Shown here one piece after another: positions 1 to 6,815 of a DNA stretch of 15,326 nucleotides. The number at the start of each line of letters is the position of its first letter. Position 1 is the stretch's first letter. The notes below the pieces were generated by a model, which saw only the letters and a program-made list of their open reading frames with translations, had not been told where the DNA came from and did not search any database. The stretch spans positions 1-15,326 of the forward strand of contig JAUWSZ010000007.1 of assembly GCA_030609865.1 (NCBI GenBank). The letters run 5' to 3'. The translations under genes were made by a program, and so were the position numbers. This DNA is from a bacterium (GTDB taxonomy: Bacteria; Desulfobacterota; DSWW01).

Positions 1-61
1 AACGATGCCCGCAAAGGCGCGGTGGCGTGGGCTAATACCTAATACCCAAGATCTAATCGCT

Positions 62-661
62 TCATTTGCCTATTGCCTGCCGCTCTGCCGCTGCCTCCGC
101 CTCTTCTATCGACGCATACCCGTGGCTCTTGACCATGTTTTCATAGATTGCCTGCGTCATGTTTTGAGCGTTGGTTTGGCTCTCCGTCACGTCCCTGTAC
201 AGATGAGCCAGTGTGTCGGCCGAATAGGTTTCCAGTTCGCCTCGAAGGTAGTTGAGGAAGGAGGTTGTCTGGAGTCCTTCTTCCCCTTCGTCCAACGGAC
301 GTCCCCGCTTCATCAGATACGGGTATTTAGCCATCATCTCCTTCTGCCACCGAACCTGGATGGCCACGATCTGGTCGATCAGGTTCTCCAACAGGATGTC
401 GTCGTGGAGCTTCGGGATCAGGTTGTCCATGCGAGCGTACTTGAGCGTCATCAGGTTTCGGCCTTCTTCAACCGCTTTTTTCAAATCCTCTCGGTACGAA
501 GTCAGGGTCTGCTCCGACCAGACGGAAAACTGTGCCGCGCGGGTCATGCGGAAACCTTCCGGATCCTGCTGGCAGGAGACCGGTTCCTGGGCGGACACGG
601 AGAGAAACATCCCGAGTTCCATCTCGAGGATTTCCTGAATCAGTTCTTCTTTGTGTCCCAT
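62..661 (-). CDS. DUF4125 family protein
   Basis: A 199-aa soluble protein with no signal peptide or membrane segment. The sequence matches my memory of the DUF4125 family: an acidic N-terminal helix starting MGHKEELIQEILEMEL, a CQQDPEGFR segment near residue 30, a WSEQTL segment, and the block GRNLMTLKYARMD around residues 87-99. The family has no established biochemical role that I know of. It often sits beside or is fused to DUF4037, and a DUF4037 gene lies two genes upstream here. The start ATG lies 10 nt after the upstream epimerase stop, with GAGGAA as a plausible ribosome binding site. It is the last gene of the minus-strand operon in this window. Downstream of its stop are two degenerate 7-bp repeats (TATTAGG type, about 25-50). 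Family assignment is fairly confident; function is unknown. Confidence 0.82.
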   Translation of the reverse strand: MGHKEELIQEILEMELGMFLSVSAQEPVSCQQDPEGFRMTRAAQFSVWSEQTLTSYREDLKKAVEEGRNLMTLKYARMDNLIPKLHDDILLENLIDQIVAIQVRWQKEMMAKYPYLMKRGRPLDEGEEGLQTTSFLNYLRGELETYSADTLAHLYRDVTESQTNAQNMTQAIYENMVKSHGYASIEEAEAAAERQAIGK

Positions 662-671
662 GGGTCGTTCC

Positions 672-1598
672 TCATTCCGGTTGCGTCATTGTCTGTCGGT
701 ACCACGTATACGTCTTCTGCATGCCCGCCGTGAAGGAAGTGTACTGAAAGCCAAGGGCCCGGCGAACCAGATCCCCGGAGTAGATGAGATGGCTGTCCAG
801 AGGGAAGGGGAGGGGAATCCTCTTCGCGTCGATCTCCGAGACAGCCATGGTGCGGGTCTGTATCGGCCTTTCCGTGATCGCCTCGAGGACCTCGATGAGC
901 CTTGCGTACGAAATCAGTTCCTCCGCAGACAGGTTGAACGCTTTCCCGAAGGTTTCCGGGTTCCCCATCGACAGGGTGATGATTTCCGCCACGTCCCAGA
1001 CCGAGACAAACTGGAACAGGGCGAGTTCATTGTCCGGAAGGATGACAATCTGGTTCTGATCGATCAGGTCGAAGAAGTATCTTTCCCGCGGGGCGTAGTT
1101 GTATTGCCCGTAGATGATCGAGGGACGAAGGCACGTGCAGGGGAATTCAATCTGCTGCGCGTGTGTGGAGACGGTCTGCTCCGACAGCCACTTCTGAAAG
1201 CCATAACCCGCTGCAGGCCCCAATTCCGGTTGGGGTCCCGCAAGTTTGAGCCCGTTCTCCCGGATGGGCAGTGACCGGGTGGGCGCATACACGGACGTGG
1301 TGCTGATGAAGATGTAGTGCCCAACCGATTCCCGGGGCAGGGCAAGGACCACGTTCCGCACATCCTTGGGCGTATATCCGCAGAAGTCGACGACCGCATG
1401 CCAGCGTAACGATGGGACTGCCTCCCTCAGTAGGGCGGTCTGGTTCCTGTCGCAGACGATCTCCTCTACGCCTTCCAAAGCCAGAGGGCGGTTTCCTCGA
1501 TTTACAACGATGACCCGGTAATCGGGATTCGGGGCGAGCGCTTCGACAAAGACCCTTCCGACGAAGTAGCTTCCGCCGATGACGAGCACGTTTTTCAT
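672..1598 (-). CDS. NAD(P)-dependent epimerase/dehydratase-like (extended SDR) protein
   Basis: A 308-aa Rossmann-fold protein. The N-terminal GGSYFVGR (residues 8-15) is the extended-SDR nucleotide-binding glycine motif. VVDFCGYTP near residue 70 and STTSVYA near residue 99 are strand-4 and active-site serine regions. YGFQK (about 132-136) supplies the catalytic YxxxK pair. LRPSIIYG is the usual post-catalytic strand. Length is normal for NAD-dependent epimerase/dehydratases. The substrate cannot be read from sequence; relatives act on nucleotide sugars or are atypical SDRs of unknown substrate. It starts 13 nt after the DUF4037 stop with AAGGGG upstream, and ends 10 nt before the DUF4125 gene, so it is clearly cotranscribed. 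Its link to the hydrocarbon-type genes is only by position. Confidence 0.85.
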   Translation of the reverse strand: MKNVLVIGGSYFVGRVFVEALAPNPDYRVIVVNRGNRPLALEGVEEIVCDRNQTALLREAVPSLRWHAVVDFCGYTPKDVRNVVLALPRESVGHYIFISTTSVYAPTRSLPIRENGLKLAGPQPELGPAAGYGFQKWLSEQTVSTHAQQIEFPCTCLRPSIIYGQYNYAPRERYFFDLIDQNQIVILPDNELALFQFVSVWDVAEIITLSMGNPETFGKAFNLSAEELISYARLIEVLEAITERPIQTRTMAVSEIDAKRIPLPFPLDSHLIYSGDLVRRALGFQYTSFTAGMQKTYTWYRQTMTQPE

Positions 1599-1611
1599 GA
1601 GACCGTACCCC

Positions 1612-2538
1612 TTAGCCTACCCATACGTTACGCCCCCGCAAGGGGCTGTCCTGGATCGTTGCCTGGATGACAGGCCCGTGGTCCGGCAGGAACGTGGTGT
1701 CGTGTTCGGACAACATCTGACGGCCGAGTTCCCGGATCAATGCGGCGCAGATTTCCTCGATCCTCTCTTCTTTTCTCGCAAAGCCCGATTCGGTGATCAG
1801 ACCGCTGATCCTGTCGCGGATCCATGCTCCAAGGACGGGAAGGTCACCCACGGCCCGATGCATCCACTTGTAGAAGGGTGTGTATCTTCGATTGAGCAGA
1901 AATACAACGGATATCACATCCGCACAGAACTTGGTCTCCGCGTACTGGGCGGCGAAGAGTTCCCCCCGCTGCACGCATCGGGGAAAGTTGTATTGGCCTG
2001 CCTGTCCGATGGTCATGCAGCGAGCTGCTATCTTCTTGCGCCTCACATCCTCCGGATAGAAGGCCTTGAGGGCGTCTCTCCAGTCGGTGAACTCCCCCAG
2101 GGGATCCCGGAAGACTTTCCCGTTCGTGCAGGCCGCCAGGGAGTTCTCCGGCAAGATCAACCATGTGTCGAGATCCGCGGGGATCCGGTCCAGGCCGAGA
2201 AAGCGCTGATAGAAACCGGCAACCTCGAAGACCCCGGTCCTCCCATCGCCCCATGCGCTCGTCCGTCTAGGTCCGCAACCCTCGAAGGTTTTGGGAAGCC
2301 CGTCCAGGGCTTCCTGGAGTCTCCCTGCGATTTCTTCGTAGTCCTGCTTGGACAGCCACAGGCAGAACCCGGGGCCCCAGTCATGATCCCGGGAAATGGA
2401 ATCGTCAAAACCGAAACACTCGGACCCATCGCCCACGAGTCCCGCCGCCAGGCGGTCTACGTATGGGCCGAACTCCTGTTTGAGCATCGGGAAGCCGACT
2501 TCCTCGAAATAGCGTTCCGCCAGGTCCAAGCCCTTCAT
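1612..2538 (-). CDS. DUF4037 domain protein (nucleotidyltransferase-like)
   Basis: A 308-aa cytosolic protein. Residues about 36-62 contain GSECFGFDDSISRDHDWGPG, the signature I associate with DUF4037, a family related to nucleotidyltransferases. The DDxISRDHD acidic cluster would be the metal/nucleotide-binding site. The rest includes SAWGDGRTGVFEV and a WLILPENSLA block also typical of the family. Its ATG overlaps the TGA of the upstream TPR gene by 4 nt (ATGA), indicating translational coupling. DUF4037, DUF4125 and TPR modules recur together in anaerobes, so the three may form a complex or a small-molecule/RNA-modifying module. No substrate is known. Family call is confident; function is inference. 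Confidence 0.85.
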   Translation of the reverse strand: MKGLDLAERYFEEVGFPMLKQEFGPYVDRLAAGLVGDGSECFGFDDSISRDHDWGPGFCLWLSKQDYEEIAGRLQEALDGLPKTFEGCGPRRTSAWGDGRTGVFEVAGFYQRFLGLDRIPADLDTWLILPENSLAACTNGKVFRDPLGEFTDWRDALKAFYPEDVRRKKIAARCMTIGQAGQYNFPRCVQRGELFAAQYAETKFCADVISVVFLLNRRYTPFYKWMHRAVGDLPVLGAWIRDRISGLITESGFARKEERIEEICAALIRELGRQMLSEHDTTFLPDHGPVIQATIQDSPLRGRNVWVG

Positions 2539-3095
2539 CTACGGGTTCCTGAAGACGTTAGAATCTGGATGTTCTGCTCCGCCAGAGAGACCTTCCGCTC
2601 CTGCCCGAGCGATTCGTACAGGGCCCTTGCCTTTTGAAACCACTCCAGCGCGGTCTCCCGTTCCCGTTTCATCGCATGGATGTACCCGATGTTGCTGTAC
2701 TGGTCCGCCATGCCGACCGAATCGTCTTGTTCTTCAAAGATGGCGAGTGCCTTGGAATAGCTCTCGAGGGCGGCTTCGTGATCTTCCTTGTCCCGGTACA
2801 CCGAACCCACATTGCCCAACTGCCATGCCCGCCCCGTGCGATCTCCCAGGTGATCACACAATCGGCCGGCCTCCTGAAATCGTTCGAGGGCCTCGTCACG
2901 CCTGTCCAAACCCACCAGAACGTGTCCCAGGTTGTTCAAGAAGACAGCCTGTCGCTTCGGGTCGGGGTCCTCTCGGAGCAGGTCCAGGGCCTTGGTGAAA
3001 TGCTCGCAGGCCCCCTGTGGATCCCCATTTTCGATGCACAGCCTGCCTGCCGCGTTACAGGCATCCACCTCTTCGATTCGCTTCGGCCCCGTCAT
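2535..3095 (-). CDS. Tetratricopeptide-repeat (TPR) protein
   Basis: A 186-aa protein made almost wholly of TPR helices. Repeats are visible as NAAGRLCIENGDPQGACEHF, NNLGHVLVGLDRRDEALERF, GNVGSVYRDKEDHEAALESY and SNIGYIHAMKRERETALEWF, each with the conserved small/aromatic positions (G8, Y/F11, A20, A27 pattern). There is no signal peptide, so it is probably a cytosolic protein-protein adaptor. It begins 6 nt after the stop of the enoyl-CoA hydratase gene, using the AGGGGAG at that stop as ribosome binding site, and its own stop overlaps the DUF4037 start by 4 nt. The DUF4037 protein is therefore the most likely partner. Confidence 0.88.
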   Translation of the reverse strand: MTGPKRIEEVDACNAAGRLCIENGDPQGACEHFTKALDLLREDPDPKRQAVFLNNLGHVLVGLDRRDEALERFQEAGRLCDHLGDRTGRAWQLGNVGSVYRDKEDHEAALESYSKALAIFEEQDDSVGMADQYSNIGYIHAMKRERETALEWFQKARALYESLGQERKVSLAEQNIQILTSSGTRR

Positions 3096-3101
3096 TGGGG
3101 T

Positions 3102-3893
3102 TCATCTCCCCTTGAATACCGGTTCGCGCTTCTCGAGGAAGGAGGAAAACCCCTCCATGAAGTCCTCGCTTTGTTTGCACACCTCCAGGACGTAGGACTC
3201 ATAGTCGAGCGCCTGCGGGAGATCCCACTTGTTGAAATTCTGCAGGCCCCGTTTGGCAAAGGCGATCGGTATGGGCGCGTTCTTGGCGATTCTCTCCGCA
3301 AAGTCGCGGGTTGCCTGGGTGAGTTCTTCATGGGGCACGACCTTGTTCACCATTCCGATCTTCAACGCCTCTTCCGCGCCCACGACCTCTCCGGAGAAGA
3401 TCAACTCGGCTGCCTTTGCATATCCTACGAGGCGCGGCAGAAAGTAGATGCCACCCCAATCGGGATGAACGCCGCGCCGCACGAAGACCTGGCCGAAGCG
3501 CGCCTTTTCGCTCGCGATTCGGATGTCGCAAGACAGAGCAAGGTTGCAGCCTCCGCCTGCCGCAACGCCGTTTACAGAGGCGATCACCGGCTTTTCCATC
3601 GTGTTGATGGTGAGAGCCGCCTTGCACATGGCGTGACGCTCGCTGGAGATCTGCTGTTCGAGGGCCTGGGTCGTCCCGGACACGAATTCGTTCACATCGC
3701 CTCCCACACAGAACGCCTTGCCGGCGCCCGTGATGACCACGACCCGTACCTCCCGGTCCTGGGCGACCTCATCGATGACCTCGACGATCTCCTGTCGCAT
3801 CCGTCCGGCAAAGGCATTGTACTTCTCCGGGCGATTCAGCGTAACCGTGGCCACTCCGTCCTTTTTTTCGAGTAGAATGTACTCCCAGCTCAT
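3102..3893 (-). CDS. Enoyl-CoA hydratase/isomerase (crotonase) family protein
   Basis: A 263-aa crotonase-fold enzyme of normal length, expected to act on an acyl-CoA. The oxyanion-hole strands are FCVGGDV (61-67) and NGVAAGGGCN (108-117). Typical hydratases carry Glu at the position of Asn117 and a second Glu at about Phe137; both are absent here. Instead there is HPDWGG (143-148) followed by FLPRLVG, the arrangement seen in PaaG-type isomerases, where this Asp is catalytic. A delta-isomerase or other crotonase reaction is therefore more likely than simple hydration. Two ATGs are adjacent; the second (3893) is better spaced from GGAGGGG, and the first would add one Met from 3896. The start overlaps the stop of the upstream gene remnant. 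Confidence 0.88.
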   Translation of the reverse strand: MSWEYILLEKKDGVATVTLNRPEKYNAFAGRMRQEIVEVIDEVAQDREVRVVVITGAGKAFCVGGDVNEFVSGTTQALEQQISSERHAMCKAALTINTMEKPVIASVNGVAAGGGCNLALSCDIRIASEKARFGQVFVRRGVHPDWGGIYFLPRLVGYAKAAELIFSGEVVGAEEALKIGMVNKVVPHEELTQATRDFAERIAKNAPIPIAFAKRGLQNFNKWDLPQALDYESYVLEVCKQSEDFMEGFSSFLEKREPVFKGR

Positions 3894-4198
3894 CATTCCC
3901 CTCCTAAGGGCTCGCGCAAGAAGAAAGCTCCCAGTCTTTCAGAAATGGCCTCCGCTTCTCCGATCAGTTCGACAAAGACCTCGCTCAGGCTCTCGATCCT
4001 CTTCACGACCCCCACACTCTGCCCGCAAGGCATGGCCGCGTTTTCCCTGTTGCCGCCCTCCTGTACGTAACTCGAGTCTGCCTCCTTCTTGAGGAACTCG
4101 TCCGCGTCGGCCTCTCCCATCTTTTCCACCTGTTCGGTCATCTTGTTTCTGAGGACCCGGACGGGCATCTCCTTCTTGCCGAGGATGAAGGTCTCATC
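3893..4198 (-). pseudogene. Nitronate monooxygenase C-terminal remnant
   Basis: About 100 codons in frame with the C-terminal end of nitronate monooxygenase / 2-nitropropane dioxygenase-like flavoproteins: PVRVLRNKMTE followed by a variable charged segment, then PCGQSVGVVKRI and a final amphipathic helix. Full-length members have about 320-370 residues, so the FMN-binding TIM barrel is missing. The homology begins almost exactly at the stop codon of the upstream VWA gene; bases further 5' in this frame give no NMO-like sequence. There is no well-spaced ribosome binding site for the first internal ATG (MPVRVL). I read it as a deletion or recombination scar left between the VWA and crotonase genes. 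A small translated protein cannot be excluded. Confidence 0.62.
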
Positions 4199-5876
4199 AC
4201 TCGATGCGGAGCAGACCCTTTCTTTGAAGAAGATGGGGTTTGTTTCCGTACAGAAACGTGTGTCTGAGAAGCCTCTCGATGGCCCGGGGAAGCTGCCCGT
4301 AGTGGTCCACAAATTGTATGGACTTGCCGTACTGACGGAGCATGGCGTGACGGTCCTTGTAAGCGCATCCCAGGGTAACGAGATGAATTTTCTGTTTTCG
4401 GCAGTACTCGATCCCATACCGCACATCACATCCAAGATTCGACTCCCCGTCGGTTACGTGAATCAGGAGGTTCCTCTTTCGCCCCTTGGGCATGAAGTAG
4501 GCCGCGGCAATGATGGCCTGTCCCGACGCCGTCTGGCCGCTGGGCGGAACGGAAAGGAGCTGCCGGTCCCGGATCAAGCGGGAGATCATGCAAACCCCGT
4601 CCACCTCGAAGTATGCGTAGGCCTGGAAGCGATTTCGGGACCCGAGGAGGGCCTTGTGGAGGTTTCCAACCGTGTTCTCCACCATTCGCCACTTGCTGCC
4701 CCGCATGGAGCCACTCGCATCCATCAGCAACGTGACATTCCAGTCCAGTTCCGGCAGCTTCTCCTTCTGGTGGAAGCAGCGCCCGGAAACCGGGGCCCTG
4801 TAGAGGCGTCTTCGATCCACCTTCCCGCTCAGGAGCCCGCGGTTCACGACCGTTTTACGGGCTGCGTAGTTGAGAAAGAGCGCCCGCAGTCTCGCGACCA
4901 GGTGAGGGTCGACCACGGGACGTGACGGGATGCTGAAATCCCAGCGGGAGGTGGGCACCACATCGTCATTGTCATGACCGACTACGGATTGGATGATGGG
5001 CGTTATGTCCGGAGAGTCGAGCGCCAGTTGCAGTTCGATCTGGTGCATCACATAGGGAGACAGGGGCCTCTTCACGGGCTTTGTTTTCCTGTTGCGGCCA
5101 TCGGGCGTCTTCTTCTCAGCAGAAGAGGGATACCACTTGAGGGTCTTGTCGATCGTCGCCAAGGAAGATATGGAGTCCTTGATCGCGTCCCATGTATCGA
5201 GGTAGACCTCCGCTCGCTTCTTGCAGCGGTCCGTTACCCCCTTCTGCGCGTCTCCGATCTCTCGCAACCGGCCCGTCAGGGCCTCCAGCACATGAAGCGG
5301 TTCCTCGTAGGCAGGGGCCGGTTCCAGGCCTCCGTCGCCTCCCCAGGCAGCGGTCCACCACAGGTAGACCAGTGCATCCAAGGAGAGCATTGTCGTATTG
5401 AACCTTGACCTGGCTTCGGCAAATGCCTGATTTCGTGCCGTGGGCGTGTAAAGCCCGAAAACAGTCTTGTCCGCCACCAGATCGACGTAGATGTCTTCCC
5501 CCACGCTGACGATCTTCTGGAGCCGTACGTTGGGCAATCCTGCCAGTGTACGGATCGTGGGCTCCAGAAGCTTCCAGATATGGTCGCTCCACTCTGTTCG
5601 ATGGAGGGCTTCGTGGGTGACCAGGCCCACGAGATAGTCGATCTTTTCCGGCGGGACCGGGTACTGGCCCATGAGCATCGCGGGTTCGAGAATGATGGCC
5701 GTGCCTCCTCCCCGCGACATGCCCGTGTACTCGATTCTTCCCACATTCGGCCCCAGGTGCCCGGCCACTTTTCGCATGGCGCGCAGAACATTGGCCAGTT
5801 CGACGGATTCAAGGCCCGATCGGTTCAGTCTCCAGTATTCTGAGATGCCGTGCGCCTGCGCACGATTCGATTCCAT
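4197..5876 (-). CDS. Metallopeptidase-like (DUF2201-type) / VWA domain protein
   Basis: A 559-aa two-domain cytosolic protein. The N-terminal half has LVTHEALHRTEW with an HExxH zinc motif (His88, Glu89, His92) and an acidic VGEDIYVD segment (125-132), as in the putative metallopeptidase domain of DUF2201-type proteins. The C-terminal half is a von Willebrand A domain with an intact MIDAS: DASGS (386-390), Thr449 in SGQTASG, and VTDGESN (475-480). Such proteins usually work with MoxR-family AAA ATPases as enzyme-maturation chaperones (NorD/CobT-like logic), and a MoxR gene lies in the other operon of this window. The ATG at 5876 is preceded by AAGGAG at a long spacing; a TTG at 5900 would add eight residues. 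The last 20 residues may be altered by the adjoining gene remnant. Confidence 0.83.
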   Translation of the reverse strand: MESNRAQAHGISEYWRLNRSGLESVELANVLRAMRKVAGHLGPNVGRIEYTGMSRGGGTAIILEPAMLMGQYPVPPEKIDYLVGLVTHEALHRTEWSDHIWKLLEPTIRTLAGLPNVRLQKIVSVGEDIYVDLVADKTVFGLYTPTARNQAFAEARSRFNTTMLSLDALVYLWWTAAWGGDGGLEPAPAYEEPLHVLEALTGRLREIGDAQKGVTDRCKKRAEVYLDTWDAIKDSISSLATIDKTLKWYPSSAEKKTPDGRNRKTKPVKRPLSPYVMHQIELQLALDSPDITPIIQSVVGHDNDDVVPTSRWDFSIPSRPVVDPHLVARLRALFLNYAARKTVVNRGLLSGKVDRRRLYRAPVSGRCFHQKEKLPELDWNVTLLMDASGSMRGSKWRMVENTVGNLHKALLGSRNRFQAYAYFEVDGVCMISRLIRDRQLLSVPPSGQTASGQAIIAAAYFMPKGRKRNLLIHVTDGESNLGCDVRYGIEYCRKQKIHLVTLGCAYKDRHAMLRQYGKSIQFVDHYGQLPRAIERLLRHTFLYGNKPHLLQRKGLLRIE

Positions 5877-5930
5877 AGCCTCGCAAGTGCTCCTTAGCAA
5901 GTCGCAGGTTGCGCGCTTGAAGGGTTGGGC

Positions 5931-5979
5931 CCTGACCCCTGACCGCTGATCCCTGACCCCTGTCCTTTGACCCCTAGTC
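5931..5979 (-). repeat. Heptad repeat array (TGACCCC type)
   Basis: Seven consecutive 7-bp units on the plus strand: CCTGACC, CCTGACC, GCTGATC, CCTGACC, CCTGTCC, TTTGACC, CCTAGTC. In the sense of the minus-strand genes it reads as GGGGTCAG-type units starting at the TAG stop of the membrane-protein gene. Similar arrays occur at 6769-6796, 9672-9690 and 12439-12466. Confidence 0.85.
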
Positions 5980-6279
5980 CTTGTGCCAGGGGAGCCGTGC
6001 GTCGGGGTTTGACCAGAACAGGGCCAGGTACAGGGAAACGCTCAGACCGCCTGCACCGAATGCGATCCACGAGGAAGCAGTCCACGCTTCCCAGTGGCAC
6101 GCTCGGCCGATTAGTGCGCCCGCCACGAGATTCATCCAGCCCCAGAGCACGTTCGTGACGGCATGTGACGCGGCGGAAAAGGGTGACATGTGCCTTTTGC
6201 CGCAGATGCCCTGAACCAGATGGGGGATTGCGTTGAACAACAAGGCTGCTGAAAAAAAAGATCCGATCAACTGCGTCAT
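5974..6279 (-). CDS. Small three-helix membrane protein
   Basis: A 101-aa hydrophobic protein with three predicted membrane segments at about residues 3-22, 41-60 and 67-89, joined by short polar loops, ending in a charged tail (PDARLPWHKD). NAIPHLVQGICGKRH near residues 16-30 and NVLWGWMNLVAGAL around 43-56 resemble a conserved small membrane family I cannot name with certainty. The ATG has a strong GGAGG ribosome binding site 5-8 nt upstream. It is the first gene after the minus-strand sigma54 promoter, with a leader of about 150 nt, and is followed after about 100 nt by the VWA gene. Function unknown; a role in substrate uptake or membrane anchoring of the system would be speculation. Confidence 0.72.
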   Translation of the reverse strand: MTQLIGSFFSAALLFNAIPHLVQGICGKRHMSPFSAASHAVTNVLWGWMNLVAGALIGRACHWEAWTASSWIAFGAGGLSVSLYLALFWSNPDARLPWHKD

Positions 6280-6341
6280 GTCTTTCCTCCGATATTGTCT
6301 GGGGGTTCGCCTTGTTTACCACGAAGAGGTCGGCGACTTCC

Positions 6342-6380
6342 ATCCGCCTTCGCAGGGGACCACGTCCTTGGCCGTGGATG
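6342..6380. repeat. 39-nt leader element, copy 1
   Basis: This segment matches 10007-10045 at 34 of 39 positions in the same plus-strand orientation. It begins ATCCGCCTTCGCAGG and ends TTGGCCGTGGAT. CATCC (6341-6345) can pair with GGATG (6376-6380); in copy 2 the outermost pair is changed on both sides (GATCC with GGATC). It lies 60 nt downstream of the minus-strand sigma54 promoter. Confidence 0.7.
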
Positions 6381-6439
6381 AGTACGCATCCTTCCTCACC
6401 ACCTTCGCGCACTTCCAGATCAACGTCAGGGCGAAAAAA

Positions 6440-6456
6440 GGCAAAAAGAGTGCCAG
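6440..6456 (-). promoter_or_regulatory. Sigma54 (-24/-12) promoter for the minus-strand operon
   Basis: On the minus strand the sequence reads CTGGCACTCTTTTTGCC: TGGCAC at 6455-6450, a 5-nt spacer, and TTGC at 6444-6441. This matches the sigma54 consensus TGGCACN5TTGCW with the essential GG and GC spaced correctly. Transcription would start near 6429 and lead into the membrane-protein gene at 6279. Sequence identity with the other promoter extends into the T-rich stretch downstream. The sigma54 activator gene is encoded just upstream. Confidence 0.85.
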
Positions 6457-6644
6457 GAAGCGAGAAATGTATCTAAGTAGCTGTTTTTGCAGATGAAAGA
6501 ATGAAAGCGAGGAGATGATCCTCAAGGGACGACATAGAATGGGTGGGACACTTGTGCCACAATATCAACACGGAAGGGAACGTAAACGCCTGTATTCATG
6601 GTGTGACGTAGACAAGGGACAACGATGGCTCTATGGATTCCGAT

Positions 6645-6653
6645 ATGGGTCAA
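6645..6653. promoter_or_regulatory. Candidate activator half-site
   Basis: ATGGGTCAA occurs about 190 bp upstream of the minus-strand sigma54 promoter. The same 9-mer is present inverted at 9746-9754 (TTGACCCAT), and ATGGGTCAG at 9777-9785, about 160-195 bp upstream of the plus-strand promoter. Distance and sharing fit an enhancer-binding site for the linked activator; this is inference. Confidence 0.35.
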
Positions 6654-6768
6654 TTATGACACGGAATCGTGGGGAGTCCTCAGCCCGCATTAGAGTCTTT
6701 CATCGGAACATCTACGTTTTTTTCGAAGATGTGGGAAGAAGGTCATGTTTGCAGGGCTGGAGGCGGGG

Positions 6769-6796
6769 ACTGACCCCTGACCCCCGACCCCTGAAC
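6769..6796 (-). repeat. Heptad repeat array after the sigma54 activator gene
   Basis: Four heptads which on the minus strand read AGGGTTC, AGGGGTC, GGGGGTC, AGGGGTC. The order is the same as in the array at 12439-12466, with two G/A differences in 28 nt. It follows a hairpin that starts at the stop codon of the activator gene. Confidence 0.8.
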
Positions 6797-6799
6797 CCT

Positions 6800-6815
6800 T
6801 GCGGCGCAAGCCGCA
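6800..6815 (-). terminator. Hairpin directly after the activator stop codon
   Basis: TGCGGC and GCCGCA form a 6-bp GC-rich stem around a 4-nt loop, immediately after the TAA of the sigma54 activator. There is no U-tract, so it is not a canonical intrinsic terminator. A related hairpin plus heptad array follows the mutase gene at 12422-12466. Confidence 0.45.

Larger units (their letters stand above)
6280..6815. other. Non-coding regulatory stretch between two minus-strand transcription units
   Basis: This 536-nt stretch has no convincing gene. It contains a sigma54 promoter (6440-6456, minus), a 39-nt element shared with the other promoter leader (6342-6380), an ATGGGTCAA motif (6645-6653) shared with the upstream region of the plus operon, a heptad array and a hairpin directly after the sigma54 activator gene. 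One 69-codon reading frame (6316-6525, minus) runs through the promoter and repeat and is judged spurious. Confidence 0.7.

Noticed and set aside
6316..6525. A 69-codon minus-strand frame with a hydrophobic stretch
   Set aside because: The hydrophobic part is the translated T-rich sigma54 promoter region and the end is the dispersed 39-nt repeat; no convincing ribosome binding site.
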